Positions 31,029 to 39,622 of a DNA stretch of 43,023 nt are shown one piece after another. Every line of letters begins with the position of its first letter. Position 1 is the first letter of the stretch. Origin of the DNA: Flavobacterium psychrophilum (lineage in GTDB: Bacteria; Bacteroidota; Bacteroidia; Flavobacteriales; Flavobacteriaceae); contig QFQM01000015.1 in NCBI GenBank assembly GCA_003243255.1, positions 1 to 43,023 of the forward strand. The letters are read 5' to 3'. The notes beneath the pieces are model-generated. The model had not been told where the DNA came from and searched no databases. It saw only the letters and a program-made list of their open reading frames with translations. The translations under genes and the position numbers were made by a program.

Positions 31029-32195
31029 TTATTTATTAACAGTAACCAAAGCTGCTGCTGCAACTGCTTTTTCTACGATTCCTTCAATAGGTGTGCCTAC
31101 AGCATCGCTAACCAATGCTACACCCATACGGCGGTAAGGGCGTGATGTTGGTTTTCCAAATAACCTGAAATCTGTTTTAGGTAGTGCGGCAATAGCTTCT
31201 ATTCCTGTAAAGGTTGGGTTGTCACTGTTTTCAGAAGCCAGCATAACAGCACTTGCTCCTGCTTTTTCAAGAGTTATTTCTGCAATTGGTAAACTAAGTA
31301 TCGCACGCAGGTGCAGTTCAAATTCATTAAAGTTTTGTGTTCCGGCAAGCGTTACCATCCCTGTATCATGTGGACGAGGAGATAGTTCAGAGAAGTATAC
31401 GCCTTCATCTGTAAGGAAGAATTCCACACCAAAGATACCTGCTCCGCCAAGGGCTTCAGTTACTTTGCGTGCCATATCCTGAGCTTCGGCAATGTCCTTG
31501 TCAGATACATTAGCCGGCTGCCAGCTTTCCTGGTAGTCGCCACGTTCCTGTCTGTGGCCTATCGGAGCACAGAAAAGGGTAGGGTTGTTGTTCTGAGTTA
31601 CAGTAAGCAGTGTAATCTCAGAATTGAATTTTACAAATGCCTCAACAATAACTTCTACTACGTCACCACGCGAACCTTCAACGGCATATTTCCATGCTTT
31701 CTCAATATCTTCTTCACTTTTGATAGTAGATTGTCCTTTACCCGATGAAGACATCAATGGCTTAACCACACAAGGAATACCTACTTCGGCAACAGCCTTA
31801 GCCAGTTCTTCGCCAGATGTTGCATAACGGTAGTTGGCAGTGCGGAGGCCAAGGTCTTTAGCAGCCAGGTCGCGGATAGCCTTACGGTTCATCGTAAAGT
31901 TCGCCGCCTTAGCCGATGGTACTACTTTAATGCCCTGTTTTTCGTAATCGTAAAAACGCTCGGTGCGTATGGCTTCTATTTCAGGAACTATAAAATCAGG
32001 ATTGTGTTTGGCAACGATGGCATCCAGTGCTGCACCGTCAAGCATGTTGATTACCTCAAAGCCATCAGCTACCTGCATTGCAGGAGCACCTGCATAGCTG
32101 TCTACAGCAATAACCGTCTGGCCTATGCGCTGTGCGGCAATAACGAATTCTTTACCCAATTCTCCCGATCCTAATAGTACTATCTTTTTTTGCAT
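31029..32195 (-). CDS. purT: Formate-dependent phosphoribosylglycinamide formyltransferase
   Basis: A 388-residue cytoplasmic ATP-grasp ligase that makes formyl-GAR from GAR, formate and ATP in purine synthesis, a folate-independent alternative to PurN. The N-terminal domain starts [22 protein letters not shown] and includes [11 protein letters not shown], the GAR-binding part. The ATP-grasp domain has [28 protein letters not shown] and [27 protein letters not shown], with the metal-binding Glu residues. Length agrees with E. coli PurT (392). A -7 box is at 32241-32248. It is a single gene here; no other pur genes are in the window. Confidence 0.95.
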   Translation of the reverse strand: MQKKIVLLGSGELGKEFVIAAQRIGQTVIAVDSYAGAPAMQVADGFEVINMLDGAALDAIVAKHNPDFIVPEIEAIRTERFYDYEKQGIKVVPSAKAANFTMNRKAIRDLAAKDLGLRTANYRYATSGEELAKAVAEVGIPCVVKPLMSSSGKGQSTIKSEEDIEKAWKYAVEGSRGDVVEVIVEAFVKFNSEITLLTVTQNNNPTLFCAPIGHRQERGDYQESWQPANVSDKDIAEAQDMARKVTEALGGAGIFGVEFFLTDEGVYFSELSPRPHDTGMVTLAGTQNFNEFELHLRAILSLPIAEITLEKAGASAVMLASENSDNPTFTGIEAIAALPKTDFRLFGKPTSRPYRRMGVALVSDAVGTPIEGIVEKAVAAAALVTVNK

Positions 32196-32240
32196 GGATG
32201 TGTTTATAGTTTTGTGTTAGTGGTTTATTGTTTGCTGGCG

Positions 32241-32248
32241 CAAAAATA
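32241..32248 (-). promoter_or_regulatory. Promoter -7 box of purT
   Basis: On the minus strand TATTTTTG fits TAnnTTTG, 45 bp before the purT ATG. No clear -33, and no purine riboswitch structure is visible in the leader. Confidence 0.55.
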
Positions 32249-32274
32249 CAAAAGTTTATTGTTTTCCTTATTCC

Positions 32275-32365
32275 GACCCTCTTCAAAGGAGTGGGAGTCA
32301 TAATATATAAATACTTATTGTTTTCAATTGCTCCCCTCTCCTTTGGAGAGGGGCTGGGGGTGAGG
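32275..32365. repeat. Inverted pair of a C/T-rich dispersed repeat
   Basis: The plus-strand copy (32330-32365) contains the perfect hairpin CCCCTCTCC-TTT-GGAGAGGGG (32333-32353) followed by CTGGGGGTGAGG. A related, more degenerate copy lies on the minus strand at 32275-32299 (ACTCCCACTCCTTTGAAGAG). The two face each other about 30 bp apart, as in REP doublets. Confidence 0.65.
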
Positions 32366-32367
32366 CC

Positions 32368-32398
32368 AAAAAAAATCCCCCGCCATAGCGAGGGATTC
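32368..32398 (-). terminator. Terminator of the class I aminotransferase gene
   Basis: On the minus strand AATCCCTCGC-TAT-GGCGGGGGATT followed by a run of T, only 6 bp beyond the stop. Confidence 0.85.
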
Positions 32399-32403
32399 AG
32401 TAT

Positions 32404-33591
32404 TTAGAAAGCTAAAGCTTCTTTTATTCTTCGTAATGCTTCCGTTAAGATGTCTTCGCTTGTAGCGTAAGAGAAACGGATACAGTTAGCATTGCCAAAA
32501 GCATCTCCTGTTACGGTTGCAACGTTAGCATATTCTAACAGATACATAGAAAGATCGTCAGCGTTTTTGATCTCCACTCCGTTAAGTGTTTTACCAAAGA
32601 ACTCCGATACATCAGGGAATACATAAAAAGCACCTTCAGGAGTATTGATTTTAATACCCGGAATTTCTTTTAGTAATCCAACAACAAGATCTCTCCTTTT
32701 GTGGAAAGCACTTACCATGTCTTTCAATACACTTGGGTCGGCATCCACAGCAGTAATGGTAGCACGCTGTGCAACACTGTTAGCACCGCTGGTTACCTGT
32801 CCCTGCATTTTAGTACATGCTTTAGCGATGAATTCAGGAGCCCCGATGTAACCAATTCTCCATCCTGTCATAGCGAATGCTTTTGCAACACCATTTACAG
32901 TGATGGTTCTGTCAAACATTCCCGGGATAGTAGCGATACTGCAAAAAGTTCCTGAGAAGTTGATGTGCTCATAGATCTCATCAGAAACCACATAGATCTG
33001 AGGGTATTTCTCCAGTACTTTTGCGATAGCAGTAAGTTCCGCTTCGTTATATACAGAACCACTTGGGTTACATGGAGAACTGAACATCATAAGCTTTGTT
33101 TTTGGCGTGATAGCCGCTTCAAGCTGTTCAGGAGTTATTTTAAAATCGCTTTCTACCGATGTTGGTACTTCAACAGGAGTAGCCTCTGCCATCTTAACCA
33201 TTTCTGAGTAACTTACCCAGTAAGGCGCAGGAAGTATACACTCATCACCCGGATTAAGCATTACCTGGCATACGTTGTAAAGTGACTGTTTAGCACCTGT
33301 AGAAACAACGATGTTTGCCGGTTTGTAATCAAGGTTATTATCTCTTTTGAATTTACGGCAGATAGCATCCTTAAGTTCGGCATAACCGTCTACAGGGCTG
33401 TATGTGCTGTAATTTTCGTGTATAGCTTTAATAGCAGCTTCTTTGATGAAATCAAGTGTGTTGAAGTCAGGCTCACCTAAGCTAAGGCTGATAATATCTT
33501 TGCCCTGTGCTTTAAGTTCTCTGGCTTTTGCAGCCATTGCCAACGTTTGTGATACAGATAGGTTGTTGATTCTGTCAGAAAGCGGATTCAT
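32404..33591 (-). CDS. Class I PLP aminotransferase, aspartate aminotransferase type (AT I-gamma)
   Basis: A 395-residue cytoplasmic aminotransferase, probably interconverting aspartate and 2-oxoglutarate with oxaloacetate and glutamate. The PLP lysine is Lys237 in NGVAKAFAMTGWRIGY, with Arg245 contacting the phosphate side. STGAKQSLYN (97-106), PAPYWVSY and SSPCNPSGSVY, with the Asn that contacts PLP, and DEIYEHI complete the fold-type I pattern. The N-terminal SLGEPDFNT is typical of the Thermus/Bacillus-like subgroup. Some members also take aromatic amino acids or prephenate, so specificity is not certain. A terminator follows 6 bp after the stop. It lies 34 bp after the desaturase stop, so the two may be co-transcribed. 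Confidence 0.9.
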   Translation of the reverse strand: MNPLSDRINNLSVSQTLAMAAKARELKAQGKDIISLSLGEPDFNTLDFIKEAAIKAIHENYSTYSPVDGYAELKDAICRKFKRDNNLDYKPANIVVSTGAKQSLYNVCQVMLNPGDECILPAPYWVSYSEMVKMAEATPVEVPTSVESDFKITPEQLEAAITPKTKLMMFSSPCNPSGSVYNEAELTAIAKVLEKYPQIYVVSDEIYEHINFSGTFCSIATIPGMFDRTITVNGVAKAFAMTGWRIGYIGAPEFIAKACTKMQGQVTSGANSVAQRATITAVDADPSVLKDMVSAFHKRRDLVVGLLKEIPGIKINTPEGAFYVFPDVSEFFGKTLNGVEIKNADDLSMYLLEYANVATVTGDAFGNANCIRFSYATSEDILTEALRRIKEALAF

Positions 33592-33625
33592 TTTTTGATG
33601 TTATTTTAGAGTTTAGTGTTTTTAA

Positions 33626-34720
33626 TTAATTCAGTGCAGGTTTCATCCCCAGCTCTTTCAGGTGTCTGAAGTGTGCCGCTACAGCGCCTCTCATGGTTTT
33701 GAATTCATGGTAGGGCAGGTTGTGTTCTTTGGCAGTTTCCTTTACGATCTTGGCGATGGCTCCATAATGGATATGGCTGATGTTTGGAAATATGTGGTGC
33801 TCTATCTGGTGATTAAGTCCACCCGTAAACCAGTTTATGATCTTGTTCTTAGGAGCAAAGTTAGCCGTGGTATACAGCTGGTGGATTGCCCAGGTATTTT
33901 CCATTTCGCCGTTTTCATCCGGGATAGGATTGGCGGTTTCCTCAACCACGTGTGCTAATTGGAATACCACACTCAGTATAAGCCCTGCAACGTAATGCAT
34001 TACGAAAAAGCCTATAAGCACTTCCCACCATACGATGCCAAGCAGCATTGGGGTAACGATCCAAACAAGCACATAAATGATTTTGGTAATCACCAAAACC
34101 GTCCATTGTTTGATTGGACTTTGAAATTCTCCATACGAAAGGCCTCTTTTTATGTAACGTCTCATCTGGCGTATATCGGTTGTTATGGCCCAGTTAAACG
34201 TTAGCAATCCGTAAAGGAAAATGGAATAATAATGCTGGAATTTGTGCATTTTCATCCATTTCGCATCCTGTGTAAATCGGATAACGCGTCCGGCATCAAG
34301 GTCTTCGTCATGTCCGTGGATGTTGGTATACGTATGGTGCAGAACATTATGCTGTACCTGCCAGTTGTTTACGTTTCCGGCCAACAGGTAAAGGCTTCCG
34401 CCCATGAACTTGTTAAGCCATGATTTGTCTGAATACGATCCATGATTGCCATCGTGCATTACATTCATCCCGATGCCTGCCATCCCAATACCCATAACCA
34501 CCGAAAGCAATAGCTGGGCCCATAGCGGCATATCTAAAGCAAGGATAACAAAGTATGGGGTAAGCAAAAGCGAAAACATGATGAATGCCTTAAGGTGCAG
34601 TTTCCAGTTGCCTGTTTTTTTTATGTTGTTTTCTTTAAAATAATCATTAACGCGTTTGTTTAGCGTCCTGAAGAATTTTAAAGAGTCATTTTTTGAAAAT
34701 ATAGGAGGGTTTATATGCAT
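33626..34720 (-). CDS. Membrane fatty-acid desaturase (front-end type, no cytochrome b5 domain)
   Basis: A 364-residue integral membrane di-iron enzyme that puts a double bond in acyl chains. All three histidine boxes are present: HDGNH (89-93), HNVLHH (124-129) and QIEHH (305-309); the Q in the last box marks the front-end/linoleoyl-CoA-type group. Hydrophobic segments lie at about 43-62, 65-88, 207-250. Unlike many eukaryotic front-end enzymes it has no fused cytochrome b5. Regioselectivity cannot be read from sequence. It has its own -7 box (34744-34751) and is divergent from rsmG. The likely role is membrane fluidity adjustment. Confidence 0.9.
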   Translation of the reverse strand: MHINPPIFSKNDSLKFFRTLNKRVNDYFKENNIKKTGNWKLHLKAFIMFSLLLTPYFVILALDMPLWAQLLLSVVMGIGMAGIGMNVMHDGNHGSYSDKSWLNKFMGGSLYLLAGNVNNWQVQHNVLHHTYTNIHGHDEDLDAGRVIRFTQDAKWMKMHKFQHYYSIFLYGLLTFNWAITTDIRQMRRYIKRGLSYGEFQSPIKQWTVLVITKIIYVLVWIVTPMLLGIVWWEVLIGFFVMHYVAGLILSVVFQLAHVVEETANPIPDENGEMENTWAIHQLYTTANFAPKNKIINWFTGGLNHQIEHHIFPNISHIHYGAIAKIVKETAKEHNLPYHEFKTMRGAVAAHFRHLKELGMKPALN

Positions 34721-34743
34721 AACAAGTTTATAATCTTGGGTTT

Positions 34744-34751
34744 CAAAGGTA
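34744..34751 (-). promoter_or_regulatory. Promoter -7 box of the desaturase gene
   Basis: On the minus strand TACCTTTG fits TAnnTTTG, 23 bp before the ATG at 34720. It is divergent from the rsmG promoter about 60 bp away. Confidence 0.6.
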
Positions 34752-34808
34752 GGTATTAATGAAAAGGTAAACGCAAAAAATGATGCAAAATTTCATCACG
34801 GAAATGAT

Positions 34809-34816
34809 TACTTTTG
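34809..34816 (+). promoter_or_regulatory. Promoter -7 box of rsmG; decides its start
   Basis: TACTTTTG fits TAnnTTTG. Transcription would start near 34822, so an in-frame ATG-less start at 34814, inside this box, cannot be used; the ATG at 34832 can. Confidence 0.6.
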
Positions 34817-34831
34817 TTCAAAATTAAAAAC

Positions 34832-35461
34832 ATGCAGGAGATACTTAAGCATTTTCCTAACCTTACTGAGGTTCAGATAGCTCAATTTGCCAAACTTGAA
34901 GAATTGTACAAGGAGTGGAATGCTAAAATAAATGTGATTTCAAGAAAAGACATCGATGAATTGTATACACGCCACGTGCTGCATTCATTGGGAATTGCAA
35001 AGGTAATGGAGTTTAAGCCGGGTGCCGATGTTATGGATGTGGGTACAGGCGGCGGATTTCCGGGTATTCCTTTGGCAATACTTTTTCCGGAAACCAATTT
35101 TTACCTGATCGATGTTATCGCCAAGAAAATAAAAGTAGTTCAGGGTGTTGCTGATGGCCTTGGGCTTAAAAACGTAAAAGCAGAACAAAAAAGGGCTGAA
35201 ACCGTAAAGAAAGATTTCGATTTTATCGTGAGCCGTGCCGTGACCAACATGCCCGATTTTGTAGTATGGGTAAGGGGTAAGATCAAGAAAGAACAGAACC
35301 ACGATCTGCCTAACGGAATCCTTTACCTTAAAGGCGGCGACCTTACCGAAGAGCTTGCTGTTTTCCAAAGGGTAACACTATATGATCTTTCCGATTATTT
35401 TGAAGATGAATTCTTTGAGACAAAAAAAGTGGTTCACCTGGCCATGAAATATAAAGTGTAA
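34832..35461 (+). CDS. rsmG: 16S rRNA (guanine527-N7)-methyltransferase RsmG (GidB)
   Basis: A 209-residue SAM-dependent enzyme that methylates G527 of 16S rRNA in the 530 loop; loss of it gives low-level streptomycin resistance in other bacteria. The N-terminal helical part has KLEELYKEWNAKINVISRKD and RHVLHSLGIAKV; the SAM site is VMDVGTGGGFPGIPLAILFP. FIVSRAVTNMPDFVVW holds the RNA-side motif. Start at MQEILKHFPN (34832) is supported by family length and by the -7 box at 34809-34816; a longer frame begins at 34814. It is convergent with the DUF1801 gene, sharing a terminator. Confidence 0.95.
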   Translation: MQEILKHFPNLTEVQIAQFAKLEELYKEWNAKINVISRKDIDELYTRHVLHSLGIAKVMEFKPGADVMDVGTGGGFPGIPLAILFPETNFYLIDVIAKKIKVVQGVADGLGLKNVKAEQKRAETVKKDFDFIVSRAVTNMPDFVVWVRGKIKKEQNHDLPNGILYLKGGDLTEELAVFQRVTLYDLSDYFEDEFFETKKVVHLAMKYKV

Positions 35462-35476
35462 GTCTTTTTGCAAAAT

Positions 35477-35525
35477 AAAAAGGAGTTTTGGGAAGCTATT
35501 TCAGCCGCTCCAAAACTCCTTTTCT
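35477..35525. terminator. Bidirectional terminator overlapping the DUF1801 gene end
   Basis: AAAAAGGAGTTTTGG (from about 35477) pairs with CCAAAACTCCTTTT (35510-35523) around a loop of about 18 nt, with T/A runs outside. Its right arm lies inside the last codons of the DUF1801 gene, so rsmG uses coding sequence of its convergent neighbour for termination. Confidence 0.8.
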
Positions 35526-35885
35526 TTTTATCAGGTTTTTGTAATCCCATTGAATGTTTCGGGCTTTGTCAAGCCAACGTTTCAGGTCGTCGCTATTTAC
35601 TTCTTCAATTGAGGTATAGCGTTTTTCGGCAGCCTTAAAAGTACCTTCGTTTTGAAGACCAGGCTCATCAAAAGATTGTCCGCTCCAAAATAACAGGCGT
35701 ATGCAATTTTTTAGCTTACTGTACCCTGCAATGGGGTTGCCATCCAGAAACCATACAGGGTGTGCATGCCATATTTTGCTTTCTACTTCCGGAAGGTTTT
35801 TATTGATCTCTTCGAACAGTTTGTTGCAAATTGCTTTGTCGTCTTCTGTCTGGATATTATTATATTCCTGAATTGTTTTCTCCAT
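35496..35885 (-). CDS. DUF1801 (YdhG-like) domain protein
   Basis: A 129-residue small soluble protein. KIWHAHPVWFLDGNPIAGYSKLKNCIRLLFWSG matches the DUF1801/YdhG/YjbR-like fold pattern (strand-loop-strand with conserved Trp and Gly, then LLFWSG), and the C-terminal helix SDDLKRWLDKARNIQWDY agrees. Function of the family is not established; B. subtilis YdhG-type proteins have been linked to iron or stress, but no specific claim is made here. Its last codons form one arm of the shared terminator with rsmG. It is followed upstream by the pruA terminator, so it has its own promoter. Confidence 0.82.
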   Translation of the reverse strand: MEKTIQEYNNIQTEDDKAICNKLFEEINKNLPEVESKIWHAHPVWFLDGNPIAGYSKLKNCIRLLFWSGQSFDEPGLQNEGTFKAAEKRYTSIEEVNSDDLKRWLDKARNIQWDYKNLIKRKGVLERLK

Positions 35886-35901
35886 GATACTAAATTAAAA
35901 G

Positions 35902-35938
35902 AAAAAATCCTTTCCTGAATGAACGGGAAAGGATTTTT
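35902..35938 (-). terminator. Terminator of pruA
   Basis: AATCCTTTCC / GGGAAAGGATT stem with a 9-nt loop and A/T runs, 11 bp beyond the pruA stop. Confidence 0.88.
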
Positions 35939-35948
35939 GTTATCCTTA

Positions 35949-37574
35949 TTATCCTAAGAACGGATATCTGTAATCTGTTGGCGGAACGAATGTTTCTTTG
36001 ATCGTTCTTGGCGATACCCAACGAAGTAAGTTCAGTACCGAACCTGCTTTGTCGTTAGTACCCGATGCTCTTGCACCACCAAATGGCTGCTGTCCTACAA
36101 CGGCACCTGTTGGCTTGTCGTTGATGTAGAAGTTACCTGCTGCATTTTCAAGTGCTTTGGTAGCCTCTTCGATAGCATAGCGATCCTGGCTGAAAATAGC
36201 ACCGGTAAGTGCGTATGGTGAAGTTTCATCAACTAGTTTAAGTGTTTCACTCCATTTAGAATCTTCATAAACATATATTGTAAGTACAGGGCCAAAAAGC
36301 TCTGTCTCCATAGTGTCATATTTAGGGTTGGTTGTAACGATAACCGTAGGTTCGATGAACCATCCTACTGATTTATCATAACCACCACCAATAACTACTT
36401 CTGCTTCGTTTGAAGCTTTTGCAGCATCGATAGCTTTAGCAAGCTTGTCGAATGAACCTTCTGTGATTACCGCAGAAACGAAGTTAGTAGTGTCTTCAGG
36501 AGAACCCATTTTGAAAGAAGCAAGGTCTTTTGCCATTTGCTCTTTTACTGCCGGCCATATAGACTGAGGTATATATGCTCTTGATGCAGCCGAACATTTT
36601 TGTCCCTGGTATTCAAAAGCACCTCTTGACAGTGCTGTCGCTACCTGAGCAGGGATAGATGAAGGGTGAGCAATAACGAAGTCTTTTCCTCCTGTTTCGC
36701 CTACTATTCTTGGGTATGTTTTGTATTTGCTGATGTTTTTACCAATAGCACCCCAGATGTCATTAAATACGCCTGTAGATCCTGTAAAGTGAACACCTGC
36801 AAAATCAGGGCTTGAAATGATGGTTTCAGTAACCATTCCTGCGCTACCGTTAATCATGTTGATAACACCATCAGGTAATCCTGCAAGTTTAAATACTTCC
36901 ATGATAACATTTGCGCTCAGCATTTGTGTTGCACTTGGTTTCCAAACCACTACGTTACCCATAAGGGCAGGAGAAGCAGGAAGGTTACCGGCGATAGCTG
37001 TAAAGTTAAACGGAGTGATAGCATATACAAATCCTTCAAGCGGACGGTGTTCCATCCTGTTCCAGATACCTTCAGAAGATATTGGCTGCTCATTGTATAT
37101 CCTTGTCATGAACTCTACGTTAAAACGAAGGAAGTCGATAAATTCACACGCTGAATCGATCTCTGCCTGGTGAACCGTTTTAGCCTGGCCTATCATTGTA
37201 GCAGCATTGATCTTAGCGCGGTAAGGACCTGCTAAAAGTTCAGCAGCCTTAAGGAAGATAGATGCTCTGTGTTCCCAAGAAAGTGCAGCCCATTTTTTCT
37301 TAGCAGCAAGTGCAGCAGCGATAGCTTTTTCTACATGTTCTTTTTCGGCATCATGAAAAACACCTACTACTTTTTTATGATCGAACGGTGGGTTTATGTT
37401 TCTTGTTTTTCCGGTGCGGATTTCTTCGCTACCTATGTATAAAGGTACATCAGTTGTAGTGTTGTACATTTCTTTAAAAGCGGCAAGTACCTGCTCTCTT
37501 TCTTTAGATCCGGGAGCGTAGGCTTTAACAGGTTCGTTAACAGCTTTAGGTACATTATATATTCCTTTTGGCAT
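35949..37574 (-). CDS. pruA: 1-pyrroline-5-carboxylate dehydrogenase
   Basis: A 541-residue NAD-dependent aldehyde dehydrogenase that oxidises glutamate semialdehyde to glutamate, the second step of proline breakdown. The catalytic cysteine is Cys327 in YQGQKCSAASRAY and the general base Glu293 in IVGETGGKDF. AITPFNFTAIAGNLPASPALMGN and WKPS mark the NAD site, and FTGSTGVF the Rossmann turn. The length and the TTDVPLYIG start match the stand-alone P5C dehydrogenase type rather than bifunctional PutA; proline dehydrogenase is not in the window. A -7 box is at 37613-37620 and a terminator follows. Confidence 0.95.
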   Translation of the reverse strand: MPKGIYNVPKAVNEPVKAYAPGSKEREQVLAAFKEMYNTTTDVPLYIGSEEIRTGKTRNINPPFDHKKVVGVFHDAEKEHVEKAIAAALAAKKKWAALSWEHRASIFLKAAELLAGPYRAKINAATMIGQAKTVHQAEIDSACEFIDFLRFNVEFMTRIYNEQPISSEGIWNRMEHRPLEGFVYAITPFNFTAIAGNLPASPALMGNVVVWKPSATQMLSANVIMEVFKLAGLPDGVINMINGSAGMVTETIISSPDFAGVHFTGSTGVFNDIWGAIGKNISKYKTYPRIVGETGGKDFVIAHPSSIPAQVATALSRGAFEYQGQKCSAASRAYIPQSIWPAVKEQMAKDLASFKMGSPEDTTNFVSAVITEGSFDKLAKAIDAAKASNEAEVVIGGGYDKSVGWFIEPTVIVTTNPKYDTMETELFGPVLTIYVYEDSKWSETLKLVDETSPYALTGAIFSQDRYAIEEATKALENAAGNFYINDKPTGAVVGQQPFGGARASGTNDKAGSVLNLLRWVSPRTIKETFVPPTDYRYPFLG

Positions 37575-37612
37575 AGTGTAATGTAATTTTAAAGGATTAA
37601 ATTAAAGTATTG

Positions 37613-37620
37613 CAAATGTA
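37613..37620 (-). promoter_or_regulatory. Promoter -7 box of pruA
   Basis: On the minus strand TACATTTG fits TAnnTTTG, 38 bp before the ATG at 37574. A TTTG 25 bp upstream is too far for a normal -33. Confidence 0.6.
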
Positions 37621-37685
37621 CAATAAATTATTGTTCCTGTAATTGCAAATAATACAGGAAAAAAGGCAATATGCTGATTATTATG

Positions 37686-38072
37686 TTAGTTTATTGCAAA
37701 CGGTGCGCTTAGCCTGAAAGTAGGCACCATAACCCTGAAGGAACGGGTAGTAGTAAAATTGATCATGCTGAAATAACCCCTCATGGCTCCAAAAGGAGAT
37801 GCTAAAAGGCATCCTGAACTATAAGTGTGTTTTTCGCCGGGTTTAAGTACAGGCTTTTTGCCGATAACACCTTCGCCGTCTACAATTTCAAGATCGTTAA
37901 GCGAATCGTAAATCTCCCAGTGTCGGGTATTTAGCTGTACTGAATCCTTGCTTTGGTTCTCTATGGTTATTTCATAGCTGAAAGCAAACTGTATCCTGTA
38001 ATTCTTGAAGTAAGTGCCTTCAAAATTAGTAGATACCGATATTTTTATGCCTCTTGTTATCTGTGTTACCAT
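37686..38072 (-). CDS. apaG: ApaG-domain protein
   Basis: A 128-residue protein of the ApaG family, a single fibronectin-III-like beta sandwich. The characteristic sequence runs RIQFAFSYEITIENQSKDSVQLNTRHWEI, VDGEGVIGKKPVLKPGEKHTYSSG and SPFGAMRGYFSM. In E. coli apaG is linked to Co2+ resistance and Mg2+ efflux, and lies with apaH and ksgA; neither is next to it here. The biochemical function is unproven. It is a single gene with a consensus -7 box at 38107-38114. Confidence 0.93.
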   Translation of the reverse strand: MVTQITRGIKISVSTNFEGTYFKNYRIQFAFSYEITIENQSKDSVQLNTRHWEIYDSLNDLEIVDGEGVIGKKPVLKPGEKHTYSSGCLLASPFGAMRGYFSMINFTTTRSFRVMVPTFRLSAPFAIN

Positions 38073-38106
38073 ATTAAACCTGTTTAGCGGTTCTCAATCC
38101 TGTTTA

Positions 38107-38114
38107 CAAAAATA
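38107..38114 (-). promoter_or_regulatory. Promoter -7 box of apaG
   Basis: On the minus strand TATTTTTG fits TAnnTTTG, 34 bp before the apaG ATG. Confidence 0.58.
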
Positions 38115-38184
38115 CAAATTTAAAGCGTTAGGATTAATTTTCAAAGATTAAATTATCTGAAAATAATATTTAACTAATTGATTG

Positions 38185-39453
38185 TTAATTAATAATGTCT
38201 GTAGAATTGGCTGTTCCAACTCCAATTACCCTGTCATAACGATCATTGTTCTCCCTGTAGTATACCAAAATTGTGTATTCGTTTTCTGTCTGGTAAAAAT
38301 TACCGTCAACGGCATTTTTGCCATCTACCTTACCGTTTTTATCAGCCGTGATGTACATGTAGTTGTTAAAACCCTGTTTCATCATTATCGCTTTTTCATA
38401 CAATTTGGTTTTCTCATTGTAGTCCATTTTGTATTCAGGAGTCTTGGCATAATTATTAAACATACCACCTACATAAATGTCTTTGTTTTCGTAGAAAGCT
38501 GGTGCGCTTAGGCTGAAAAACACCCAGGTATAGTCTGATTCAACCATAGGGTCGGTAACGCTCAGATTGATGTTTTTTGTTACAAAATTACCATTTACAT
38601 CTGGGTAGAAGGTATAGGGTTTAGATCCTCTTGCTTCGTTTGTGTATAATATGGTATTGTAAATTTCGCCCGCAGTAATACGTACTACGTTGTTTACAGC
38701 ATTCTTTATATCTTTATTTTCAAAATACAGGTATTCATTCCCGGCCCAAAACTGGGTTTCCTTATCATATTTGTAAATAAGGTCATTGCCCATAGTATAC
38801 TGTGGTTTTACATTATATATGGCATTGTCGAATCGTCCGTTTTGAAATAATCCCACCTTTACATTTTGTAAAGGCATCTGGAAAGACATTCCTCTGCTTT
38901 TAATAGAAAAATCAAGATTATGTTTCTCAAGATTTGTAGACATATCCCTTGTTCTTTTTACCTGAACCGGCACCGTTGCCTGATCTTCATAAAGTACAAA
39001 CCTGCGTGTAAATATTACTTCCTGGTCGTCGTTAAGTATTTTTAATATATAATTTCCGCTCAACAGTAATGTTGTAAACTTGTTAGGGAACGGAAGGGTG
39101 TAACGTGAATATATCTGCAGGGTGTTGAAAGAGTTTACATACGTTTGAATGCGCTGTGTGTCAAATCCGCGGATATAGTCATTTATAGTGAGCATCGACG
39201 AAGGTGTCCAGTCATAGTTGCAGTGCTGAATACTGTAGTAGTAATTAGCTTCATTGCCAAAAAGATCATCAAAAACAAATGTAAATGGTTCGTTGAGCCT
39301 GAAAAAAGGGTAGGCGTTCTGACCGTCTTTCATAAAAGCTACCGTCTTTATGTTGTAGGGAGGTGCTATTTCCTGTTGTACCTGTGAAAAAGCTGCTAAA
39401 GGCAAAAGAGCAATAAACAATAAGGCTATAAACCTTTCGAAGGCATTTGTCAT
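38185..39453 (-). CDS. DUF5103 / type IX secretion system plug-family protein
   Basis: A 422-residue exported protein. From the ATG at 39453 it has a signal peptide (about 1-24, ending AAFS/QV). The mature protein is beta-rich with repeated aromatic strands; YYYSIQHCNYDWTPS and DYIRGFDTQRIQTYVNSFNTLQIYSRYTLPFP are the segments by which I recognise DUF5103. A member of this family is the Plug subunit that closes the SprA translocon of Flavobacterium johnsoniae from the periplasmic side. Whether this copy is that Plug or a paralogue cannot be decided. A longer frame to 39507 starts upstream of a near-consensus -7 box (39478-39485) and would bury the signal peptide. Confidence 0.82.
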   Translation of the reverse strand: MTNAFERFIALLFIALLPLAAFSQVQQEIAPPYNIKTVAFMKDGQNAYPFFRLNEPFTFVFDDLFGNEANYYYSIQHCNYDWTPSSMLTINDYIRGFDTQRIQTYVNSFNTLQIYSRYTLPFPNKFTTLLLSGNYILKILNDDQEVIFTRRFVLYEDQATVPVQVKRTRDMSTNLEKHNLDFSIKSRGMSFQMPLQNVKVGLFQNGRFDNAIYNVKPQYTMGNDLIYKYDKETQFWAGNEYLYFENKDIKNAVNNVVRITAGEIYNTILYTNEARGSKPYTFYPDVNGNFVTKNINLSVTDPMVESDYTWVFFSLSAPAFYENKDIYVGGMFNNYAKTPEYKMDYNEKTKLYEKAIMMKQGFNNYMYITADKNGKVDGKNAVDGNFYQTENEYTILVYYRENNDRYDRVIGVGTANSTDIIN

Positions 39454-39622
39454 TTGTTTTTGTTTTAATCGTGAACGTAAAGATACTAAATATATTATAT
39501 CAGCCATTTTATGCCCTGCAATAAACAGGCCAAACTAACTGTGGGTTTTTTCTGTTAAAAAATATAATAATATTGATATTTTTCAGTTCTTTATGAAACC
39601 AAAACTATAAACCAATTATAAA

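Noticed and set aside
32196..32274. Purine riboswitch ahead of purT
   Set aside because: The leader after the -7 box is only about 40 nt and shows no three-way-junction pairing.
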